Source: a bacterium (lineage in GTDB: Bacteria > Patescibacteria > Microgenomatia > Levybacterales > GWA1-39-11). Taken from it: 5,333 nucleotides of DNA. Under the pieces are notes generated by a model. That model saw only the letters and a program-made list of their open reading frames with translations. It did no database searches and had not been told where the DNA came from. The position numbers and the translations under genes were made by a program. The DNA lies in assembly GCA_021825285.1 (NCBI GenBank), contig JAKAHW010000077.1, positions 1 through 5,333 on the forward strand. The letters run 5' to 3'. This document shows, in pieces, positions 1-4,778 of this stretch (position 1 is the first letter of the stretch; every line of letters starts with the position of its first letter).

Positions 1-13
1 ATTATCAGGGAAA

Positions 14-487
14 ATGAGCGCGGGAAGAAAAGTTCAAGAAGGAGAAAAGCATTTTTGTTCTTCAGTCTGGATTTTGACAACGGAAATTCCTCGAAAAGTA
101 CTTCTCGCCCATCACAAGAAACTGGGAAAATGGTTACAGCCGGGTGGGCACGTAGAAGGGCATGAAAACCCTGTAGAAACAGCCATAAGAGAGGTTTTTG
201 AGGAAACTGGGATAAATATTAGCTTTTTGTCAGATAAGATTCAAAAAATCGACGAAGAGGGCAGTTTTTTGCCTATACCTAACTTCTTGATGGAGCAAAC
301 GATTCCTGCATACAAAAATGAACCTGCGCACTATCATATTGACATTAATTATGTGGTTAAAGTGAATGAACAGGAGGCAAAATTTAATAGTGGAGAATCC
401 AACGAAATCGGTTGGTTTACAAAAAAAGAGGCATTAAAACTTTCTACACACCAAGACACAAAATTTGTTCTTGAAAAGATCCTCTAA
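14..487 (+). CDS. Nudix hydrolase (start uncertain, possibly continues left of window)
   Basis: Hydrolyses a nucleoside diphosphate linked to another moiety; the substrate cannot be read from sequence. A complete Nudix box (G-x5-E-x7-REUxEExGU) lies at residues 45-67, ending REVFEETGI, with the metal-binding glutamates in place. The preceding WLQPGGH at 40-46 and the later HYHIDINY at 106-113 resemble the subgroup of general cytosolic Nudix hydrolases that carry 'GKWLQPGGH' and 'HxHxD' motifs. The GWF at 133-135 near the C-terminus is also usual for the fold. There is no signal peptide or membrane helix, so the protein should be cytoplasmic. The ATG at 14 has only AGGG three bases upstream as a ribosome site, which is too close, and no in-frame stop lies between it and the window edge. 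Relatives often have a longer N-terminus, so the gene may begin outside. It converges on the DUF5679 gene. Family is sure; start and substrate are not. Confidence 0.9.
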   Translation: MSAGRKVQEGEKHFCSSVWILTTEIPRKVLLAHHKKLGKWLQPGGHVEGHENPVETAIREVFEETGINISFLSDKIQKIDEEGSFLPIPNFLMEQTIPAYKNEPAHYHIDINYVVKVNEQEAKFNSGESNEIGWFTKKEALKLSTHQDTKFVLEKIL

Positions 488-488
488 T

Positions 489-526
489 AAAGCTAAAGCA
501 AATGAGATACTACTTTGCTTATCTTT
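489..526. terminator. Interrupted hairpin just after the Nudix gene, possible weak terminator
   Basis: AAGCAAA (496-502) pairs perfectly with TTTGCTT (514-520) around an 11-base loop. An outer AAAG/CTTT helix (489-492 with 523-526) extends it across a small internal loop. It starts two bases after the Nudix stop codon. On the minus strand the inner stem is followed by a T-rich stretch (TAGCTTTATT), so it may also stop leftward transcripts. The stem is AT-rich and weak and has no long T run, so terminator function is an inference. Confidence 0.3.
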
Positions 527-545
527 GATACAGTTCAACTGAGCA

Positions 546-577
546 CAACAATCCACGGACTAGGTCCGTGGTTGTTG
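546..577. terminator. Strong GC-rich hairpin between convergent genes, probable bidirectional terminator
   Basis: CCACGGAC (553-560) and GTCCGTGG (564-571) form a perfect 8-bp stem closed by a TAG loop. CAACAA (546-551) and TTGTTG (572-577) extend it by six pairs, leaving one bulged T at 552. It lies midway between the Nudix gene (stop at 487) and the leftward DUF5679 gene (stop at 598), where both transcripts should end. The tract after the GC stem is T-rich but broken by G on both strands (TTGTTGAGTATTT on plus), so it is an imperfect intrinsic terminator. It could alternatively act as a 3'-end stabilising structure. Confidence 0.55.
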
Positions 578-597
578 AGTATTTGCAAAGGAATAAG

Positions 598-741
598 TTA
601 TGCTGCTCCGATTTTGAACATTGCTGTTCCGCAGACTGGGCACTTTCCTTTCATCGCTGGTTTACCATTTTTCATGGTAACTCTAACAGCTGCTGCATCT
701 TCTCGCTTTGCGCGACATTTTACACAATACATGCTTGCCAT
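598..741 (-). CDS. DUF5679 family mini zinc-ribbon protein
   Basis: A 47-residue protein with two CxxC knuckles, CVKC at 6-9 and CPVCG at 34-38, that should bind one zinc as a small ribbon. The core 'YCVKCRAKRE...TMKNGKPAxKGxCPVCGTxMFKIG' matches DUF5679 as I remember it, a very short family of unknown function found in candidate-phylum and some other bacteria. I chose the ATG at 741 although the frame stays open upstream to 819: AGGAGGTGA (749-757 read leftward), a near-perfect anti-16S match, sits seven bases before this ATG, and the family normally starts one to four residues before the first CxxC. An ATG three codons further in is a less likely start. It is cytoplasmic and basic. It follows the 91-residue gene by 19 bases, so the two probably share a transcript. 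The role is unknown; nucleic-acid or ribosome binding would be a guess from size and charge. Confidence 0.88.
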   Translation of the reverse strand: MASMYCVKCRAKREDAAAVRVTMKNGKPAMKGKCPVCGTAMFKIGAA

Positions 742-748
742 AGTTAAT

Positions 749-757
749 TCACCTCCT
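749..757 (-). promoter_or_regulatory. Near-perfect Shine-Dalgarno of the DUF5679 gene
   Basis: Read on the minus strand this is AGGAGGTGA, seven bases before the ATG at 741. It sets the start of the zinc-ribbon gene. It is by far the best ribosome site in the window and contrasts with the apparently leaderless first gene of the same operon, suggesting the zinc ribbon is translated strongly and independently. Confidence 0.85.
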
Positions 758-760
758 CCC

Positions 761-1036
761 TTAAAATCCAATAAATGGAACACTAATAATTTTATTTTGC
801 AAAATAAAATAGAGGCCAAAATTCAAGACAAATAATAAGGAAGTGACAATCAAAGTTTTTCTCATATCTTTTAGAACATAAGAGTATTCCTCTTTTTTTA
901 TCGAGACTAATGGGGTATTTACCTTATCGGTTTTTTTGAGCAATGAAGAGTCCAGGGTGTATGTAAACTGAGGAAGAGATTCGCGACGATTTTGAGTTAA
1001 TATCTTTTCTCTTTTTGTTCGTCTCTTTTTACTCAT
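761..1036 (-). CDS. Small basic protein with one C-terminal membrane helix, function unknown
   Basis: I do not recognise a named family. The 91-residue product begins with a very basic stretch (MSKKRRTKREK), continues through a polar, probably extended region, and ends in one hydrophobic helix at about 61-79 (TLIVTSLLFVLNFGLYFIL) followed by a 12-residue tail. This predicts a membrane protein with a positive cytoplasmic N-terminus and an almost C-terminal anchor. The segment before the helix (YSYVLKDMRKT, 51-61) resembles small hypothetical proteins I recall from Microgenomates, but that is memory only. I chose the ATG at 1036 because the frame upstream to 1156 overlaps the divergent gene and promoter region and reads as unconvincing sequence, whereas a good promoter predicts transcription starting right at this ATG. 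No Shine-Dalgarno is present, which fits a leaderless message. It probably forms an operon with the DUF5679 gene, whose start is 19 bases beyond its stop. Confidence 0.7.
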   Translation of the reverse strand: MSKKRRTKREKILTQNRRESLPQFTYTLDSSLLKKTDKVNTPLVSIKKEEYSYVLKDMRKTLIVTSLLFVLNFGLYFILQNKIISVPFIGF

Positions 1037-1043
1037 GGAACCA

Positions 1044-1072
1044 AAAGTATCATATTGACTTGAGCGTGTCAA
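1044..1072 (-). promoter_or_regulatory. Leftward promoter of the basic membrane protein / DUF5679 operon
   Basis: On the minus strand a consensus -35 TTGACA (1067-1072) is followed after 17 bases by TACTTT (1044-1049), preceded by TG in the extended -10 position. GATACT two bases earlier (1046-1051, 15-base spacing) is an alternative -10. Either predicts a start within about four bases of the ATG at 1036, so the mRNA would be leaderless. The -10 match is only moderate. The element overlaps the rightward promoter. Confidence 0.6.
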
Positions 1073-1091
1073 GAGGCTAAAATGGTCAATA
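1053..1091. repeat. TTGAC/GTCAA inverted repeats spanning the divergent promoters, possible operator
   Basis: TATTGAC (1053-1059) is matched by its exact complement GTCAATA at 1085-1091. A further GTCAA lies between them at 1068-1072, and CTTGA/TCAAG (1059-1063 with 1069-1073) forms a tighter palindrome. Some of this follows from two -35 boxes facing each other, but the arm at 1085-1091 lies past the rightward -10 and is not explained by that. A regulator bound here could affect both transcripts; this is inference. Confidence 0.35.
1055..1083 (+). promoter_or_regulatory. Rightward promoter of the DUF4446-DUF3048-HTH-secD-secF cluster
   Basis: TTGACT (1055-1060) and TAAAAT (1078-1083) are separated by exactly 17 bases, each one mismatch from the sigma-70 consensus. 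Transcription should begin near 1090, about five bases before the ATG at 1095, giving a nearly leaderless message; no ribosome site precedes that ATG. It is the only good promoter I see for the five-gene cluster downstream. Its -35 half overlaps the opposing leftward promoter. Confidence 0.7.
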
Positions 1092-1094
1092 CAT

Positions 1095-1610
1095 ATGAAT
1101 TTTACCCCAGAGTTAATCTTTATTGCAGTATACTTTTTATGGTTTTTAGTCCTCACTTTTCTGTTTTTCCGCTTTAATTCTTACTATTCCAAACTTACAA
1201 AAAACGGGAAGAAGGAATCCCTCGCGCAAGTCTTAGAGGAATTCAGTAAAAAGCAGGAAGAATTCAATAAAAACCTTCAACAAGTAAATAAAAGATGTGA
1301 TAAACTTGAAAAAGAAGGACATCTCCATATTCAAAAAGTGGGGTTGGTAAGGTTTAATCCCTTTAAGGATACTGGAGGAGACCAGAGCTTTATTTTGTCT
1401 TTGGTAGATGCGGAAAATACGGGAGTAGTTATCTCGAGTCTTCATACAAGAAACGGAACTAGATGGTATGCAAAAGGAGTAGTTCGAGGTAAAGGAACCG
1501 ATCATGAGTTATCAAGCGAAGAAGAAAAAGCGCTAAAGGGGGAAAATCTCTTAGCAGTAGAAAATCTTACAACAAAAGGCGTTATTGAAGAAAAAATTAA
1601 AGCGAATTAA
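1095..1610 (+). CDS. DUF4446 family membrane-anchored protein
   Basis: A 171-residue protein with one N-terminal membrane helix at about 6-26, a charged helical and probably coiled-coil segment at 40-75 (many E, K, Q), and a compact domain at 77-150. That domain carries the hallmark of DUF4446: VRFNPFKDTGGDQSF (85-99), GVVISSLHTRNGTRWYAKGV (110-129) and LSSEEEKAL (139-147). The family occurs in Firmicutes and candidate-phylum bacteria and has no established function; the domain is expected on the cytoplasmic side if the helix is a simple N-out anchor. Length is normal for the family. It is the first gene after the rightward promoter and has no ribosome site, consistent with nearly leaderless translation. 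Its TAA overlaps the next gene's ATG by one base (TAATG), indicating translational coupling to the DUF3048 gene. Confidence 0.9.
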   Translation: MNFTPELIFIAVYFLWFLVLTFLFFRFNSYYSKLTKNGKKESLAQVLEEFSKKQEEFNKNLQQVNKRCDKLEKEGHLHIQKVGLVRFNPFKDTGGDQSFILSLVDAENTGVVISSLHTRNGTRWYAKGVVRGKGTDHELSSEEEKALKGENLLAVENLTTKGVIEEKIKAN

Positions 1611-2776
1611 TGAATAGCTCAAAGTTAAAAATCATTATAATTGGCGTTATTTTATATGCGGTTTCAACCTTTTTTTCCTACTTTGTTTTTGCTCAAATTG
1701 CAGGTTCCGGACTTATAACCTCCCCAATTCCAGAACCAAAAAAAGAAGGCGGAAAATTAACCTTTGACGATACTCTTCCAAAAACAGAAGAGTGTCCGTT
1801 AAATGGAGAAATGTACTCAAAGCAACAAAGGAAATGGTGGGAAAAGCATAGACCATTGGGCGTAATGATAGAGAACCACCAGGAAGCTCGTCCTCAATCA
1901 GGACTTTCTAAATCAGACGTAGTTTATGAAGCAGTTGCAGAAGGCGGAATAACAAGGTTTCTGACCATTTTTTATTGCAATGATGCTGATTTTGTAGGCC
2001 CTGTCAGGTCAGCAAGGACATATTTTCTGGATTTTATATCAGAATACGCTGATTATCCTTTATATGCCCATGTGGGTGGTGCAAATACAGATGGACCTGC
2101 GAATGCTCTGGGTCAGATAGAGGGTTATGGGTGGCAATCATATAATGACTTGAACCAATTCTCCGTAGGCTTCCCTACATACTGGAGAGATTATGAGAGG
2201 CTCGGGCATCCTGTTGCAACAGAGCATACTATGTATTCGACCACTCAAAAGCTGTGGGATCTGGGTGCGCAAAGGAAATTAACCAACGTTAATAAAGAGG
2301 GTGCAAAATGGGATGAAAATTTCGTTCAGTATGCGTTTAAAGATAGTCCTTCTGCTAGCGCACGGCCGACTTCACAAACTGTTAGCTTTAATTTCTGGGA
2401 GGGATATGGCGATTACGCAGTAAAATGGTCATACGACTCCTCTTCAAATTCTTATCTAAGATTTAACGGAGGTCAAAAACATCTTGATAAAATAAACGGA
2501 CAGCAGTTGTCTGCAAAAGACGTAGTGGTTTTATTCATGAGAGAGAGTCGAGCAAACGATGGATATGAAGGAAATCTTCATATGCTCTATGGAACTAAAG
2601 GTACAGGTAAAGCATTAATATTTATGGACGGAAAACAAGTTGTAGGAACTTGGTCCAAGAAAAATAGGACCGCAAGGACTATAATAAAGGACGATAAAGG
2701 TCAAGAAATAAAATTCACAAGAGGAAGGATTTGGTTTGAAATACTTGGAACAGGATCGGATGTTTTAGTAAAATAA
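1610..2776 (+). CDS. DUF3048 domain protein (YerB-like), predicted exported
   Basis: A 388-residue protein resembling the YerB-type DUF3048 family, of unknown biochemical function. Residues 8-28 form a hydrophobic segment that may be a signal peptide, with V-F-A|Q at 26-29 as a plausible signal peptidase site, or an uncleaved anchor. No lipobox is present, unlike B. subtilis YerB, which I recall as a putative lipoprotein. A Pro/Lys-rich linker (about 38-60) leads into the N-terminal DUF3048 domain (about 80-225), with RPLGVMIENH (81-90), ARPQSGLSKSDVVYEAVAEG (93-112), ITRFLTIFY (114-122) and GPVRSARTYF (130-139). The C-terminal domain (about 255-375) follows. Cysteines 62 and 123 bracket the start of the fold and could form a disulfide outside the cell. 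Its start overlaps the DUF4446 stop by one base. Being exported, it is a likely client of the SecDF proteins encoded two genes downstream. Confidence 0.92.
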   Translation: MNSSKLKIIIIGVILYAVSTFFSYFVFAQIAGSGLITSPIPEPKKEGGKLTFDDTLPKTEECPLNGEMYSKQQRKWWEKHRPLGVMIENHQEARPQSGLSKSDVVYEAVAEGGITRFLTIFYCNDADFVGPVRSARTYFLDFISEYADYPLYAHVGGANTDGPANALGQIEGYGWQSYNDLNQFSVGFPTYWRDYERLGHPVATEHTMYSTTQKLWDLGAQRKLTNVNKEGAKWDENFVQYAFKDSPSASARPTSQTVSFNFWEGYGDYAVKWSYDSSSNSYLRFNGGQKHLDKINGQQLSAKDVVVLFMRESRANDGYEGNLHMLYGTKGTGKALIFMDGKQVVGTWSKKNRTARTIIKDDKGQEIKFTRGRIWFEILGTGSDVLVK

Positions 2777-2792
2777 ACCAAGAGGGCAGGAT

Positions 2793-3368
2793 ATGTTTAC
2801 AGATTTAATAACATCAAAAACAAGAGTAAAGCTTCTTTTGCTTTTCCTTTCAGATCCTTCTGAAATGTACCATGTAAGGGAAATTGTCAGAAGAGTTAGT
2901 GAGGAGATAAACGCAGTCAGGCGTGAGCTTATACTCCTTGAAAAAAAAGGACTTCTTAAAAAAGAGCCTCGCGCCAACAGGATTTATTATTACCTCGACA
3001 AAAATTACCCGTTTTATTACGACCTTGTTTTGCTTAATTCCAAAATGATTGGATTGGGTGCAGATATTATCAAAAATAGGGTAAAGCTGGGGAAAATTAA
3101 GTATGCAATGATTTCCGGAAAATTCGCAAGAAGAATAAGGGAAAACCCGGAAGATGTAGACTTGCTAATTATTGGGACAGTTGTTTTGCCCGAACTCTCT
3201 CTCTTAATTCGTCAGGAAGAACAAAAGAGAAAACAAGAAATAAACTACACCGTTATGACTGAAGAAGAGTTTAATTTTAGAAAAAAAAGACGTGATCCTT
3301 TTATTACCTCCATAATCTTCGGATCCCGAGTAATGCTAATCGGAGATGAGCAAGGATTATTAGCATAA
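2793..3368 (+). CDS. Winged-helix protein with a degenerate nucleotidyltransferase-fold domain
   Basis: A 191-residue two-domain protein. Residues 8-68 read as a winged helix of the ArsR/MarR kind: SKTRVKLLLLFL, then YHVREIVRRV, then INAVRRELILLEKKGLL (39-55) as recognition helix, and a wing ending in IYYYL (64-68). Residues 100-190 resemble the pol-beta nucleotidyltransferase fold: SGKFARR (108-114) at the usual GSxAxG position, DVDLLIIG (121-128) with the DxD pair D121/D123, then EINYTVMTEEEF (149-160) and a final LIGDE (182-186). The first motif has lost its normal GSR-like glycine-serine and the third acidic residue appears replaced by N151, so catalysis is doubtful. This architecture recurs in archaea and candidate-phylum bacteria, usually named transcriptional regulator. 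GAGGG and CAGG just before the ATG provide the ribosome site. It sits 16 bases after the DUF3048 gene and 3 before secD. No HEPN partner lies beside it, arguing against an MNT/HEPN toxin-antitoxin pair. Autoregulation is a guess. Confidence 0.78.
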   Translation: MFTDLITSKTRVKLLLLFLSDPSEMYHVREIVRRVSEEINAVRRELILLEKKGLLKKEPRANRIYYYLDKNYPFYYDLVLLNSKMIGLGADIIKNRVKLGKIKYAMISGKFARRIRENPEDVDLLIIGTVVLPELSLLIRQEEQKRKQEINYTVMTEEEFNFRKKRRDPFITSIIFGSRVMLIGDEQGLLA

Positions 3369-3371
3369 GAA

Positions 3372-4778
3372 ATGAAGAATCCTAAATTTTTTGTTGGCCT
3401 TATTTTTGTTTTAGGTTTCATCCTTCTCTTGGTTGACCTCCCAATAACTTATAATTTAGGAAAATTTAAGCTTCCTTTTTCGAGAAAAACTCATGATTTA
3501 ACAAAGCTTAATTTTTCAAAAATCGATCTTAATATTGGAGGAATAAAATTAAAAAAGGATTTGACTTATAAATTAGGACTGGATTTACAAGGGGGAACAC
3601 GATTGGAATATAAAGTGGATATGACAAATATTCCGTCAAAAGAAAAAGATACCGCTTTTGAAGCTGCAAGAAATGTAATAGATAGACGCATAAACTTTTT
3701 TGGAGTGACAGAGCCGACAATTCAATCAATAAAGCTTCCAAATGAATACAGAATTGCCGTAGAGCTTCCGGGGACTTCGGATGTTACTCAAGCGCTTGAG
3801 CTAATAGGAAAAACAGCTCAATTGACTTTCTGGGAGGAAGGAACAAAAAAAATAGCAACCAATAGTGCTGAGGCGATATTTTGGCCATACGGGGCAACAA
3901 GTGTTTTTACAAATGAGCCTTTAAAAACACAGCTTACGGGAAAAGATTTAAAATCTGCAAAAGTAGTATTTGGTTCCCAGAACGGAAAGCCTGAAGTTCA
4001 GCTCAATTTTAGTTCTGATGGTACCAAATTATTCGCTGAGATAACAAAAAGAAATGTTAGTAAACGAGTAGCGATAGCGCTGGACAATATAATTATTGAA
4101 GCGCCAGTAGTGCAGCAAGCCATTTTAAATGGAAATGCTGTTATTACGGGGAATTTCACCACAGACACGGCTAAAAGCTTATCTATTCAGCTCAATGCAG
4201 GTGCACTTCCTGCGCCTTTGGTTGTTAAAGCTCAAAATACGGTGGGTCCATCTTTAGGGATAGAGTCATTAAAAAAAAGCCTTCTTGGTGGTCTCTTAGG
4301 ATTCTTGTCCGTAATTGTTTTTATGGTCTATCTATATAGAAGAGAAGGAGTTTTGGCCTCTGTTGCCCTGGTCATTTACACAATAGTTGTCCTATTTATC
4401 TTTAAATTAATTCCGATTACTTTAACCTTAGCCGGGATTGCAGGTTTTATACTTTCAATTGGAATGGCCGTAGATGCAAATATCCTTATTTTTGAAAGAA
4501 TGAAAGAGGAATTAAGGGCGGGAAAGCCAAGAAATATTGCCCTAAAACTTGGTTTTACTAGAGCTTGGTCTTCGATTCGCGATTCAAACGTTTCAAGTCT
4601 TATTACAACATTTATCCTTTTTGAATTTGGAAGCGGGGCAATCCGGGGTTTTGCTCTCACATTGGCAGTAGGAATATTAGTTTCTATGTTTTCTGCCATA
4701 ATTGTTACTAGGAATTTATTAACAGTATTTGATCAAGGCGAGAGTTGGTTTGGAAAACTAAGAAAGGAGAAAGCTTAG
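3372..4778 (+). CDS. secD: Protein translocase subunit SecD
   Basis: Membrane subunit of the accessory SecDF complex, which uses the proton gradient to pull exported proteins from SecYEG on the outer face of the membrane. A first helix (about 6-27) precedes the external P1 region (about 60-290), with KLGLDLQGGTRLEY (67-80), RRINFFGVTEPTIQ (105-118), IAVELPG (128-134) and the distal head/base part with LNAGALPAPL (274-283). Five further helices follow at about 302-321, 328-346, 349-371, 402-420 and 425-448. SIGMAVDANILIFERMKEEL (362-381) is the SecD signature; its Asp368 corresponds to the membrane aspartate implicated in proton flow. At 468 residues it is compact beside E. coli SecD (615) but normal for short SecDs. 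The ATG follows the previous stop by one codon, in the same frame, with only a distant AAGGA (3352-3356), so translation is probably coupled. The stop is TAG, directly abutting secF. Confidence 0.97.
   Translation: MKNPKFFVGLIFVLGFILLLVDLPITYNLGKFKLPFSRKTHDLTKLNFSKIDLNIGGIKLKKDLTYKLGLDLQGGTRLEYKVDMTNIPSKEKDTAFEAARNVIDRRINFFGVTEPTIQSIKLPNEYRIAVELPGTSDVTQALELIGKTAQLTFWEEGTKKIATNSAEAIFWPYGATSVFTNEPLKTQLTGKDLKSAKVVFGSQNGKPEVQLNFSSDGTKLFAEITKRNVSKRVAIALDNIIIEAPVVQQAILNGNAVITGNFTTDTAKSLSIQLNAGALPAPLVVKAQNTVGPSLGIESLKKSLLGGLLGFLSVIVFMVYLYRREGVLASVALVIYTIVVLFIFKLIPITLTLAGIAGFILSIGMAVDANILIFERMKEELRAGKPRNIALKLGFTRAWSSIRDSNVSSLITTFILFEFGSGAIRGFALTLAVGILVSMFSAIIVTRNLLTVFDQGESWFGKLRKEKA
4765..4769 (+). 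promoter_or_regulatory. Shine-Dalgarno of secF inside the secD end
   Basis: AGGAG lies nine bases before the GTG at 4779, within the last codons of secD. It decides the start of secF: no ATG is available nearby, and this site makes independent initiation at GTG likely even though the frame is continuous with secD apart from one TAG. Confidence 0.7.

Noticed and set aside
742..819. 26-residue N-terminal extension of the DUF5679 protein
   Set aside because: The extension would overlap the end of the upstream gene, reads through the Shine-Dalgarno sequence, and makes the protein far longer than the family norm.
515..835. Open frame of 106 codons on the plus strand across the DUF5679 gene
   Set aside because: It lies opposite the zinc-ribbon gene, which has two CxxC motifs and an ideal ribosome site, and runs through the strong hairpin. 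Its translation resembles no family I know and it has no ribosome site.
1037..1156. 40-residue N-terminal extension of the basic membrane protein
   Set aside because: It would run through the divergent promoters into the DUF4446 coding sequence and contains no recognisable feature; the ATG at 1036 coincides with the predicted transcript start.
2745..2774. Possible internal promoter TTGGAA-18-TAAAAT before the HTH gene
   Set aside because: The -35 match is weak, the spacing is off-optimum and the element lies inside coding sequence of an AT-rich genome where such matches are common. The 16-base gap is more easily explained by an operon.
2793..3368. MNT/HEPN-type toxin-antitoxin module
   Set aside because: No HEPN-like gene lies on either side, the nucleotidyltransferase motif is degenerate, and the neighbours are DUF3048 and secD.
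4376..4699. 107-codon frame on the minus strand inside secD
   Set aside because: It lies antisense to the most conserved membrane part of secD and is a by-product of that coding sequence.
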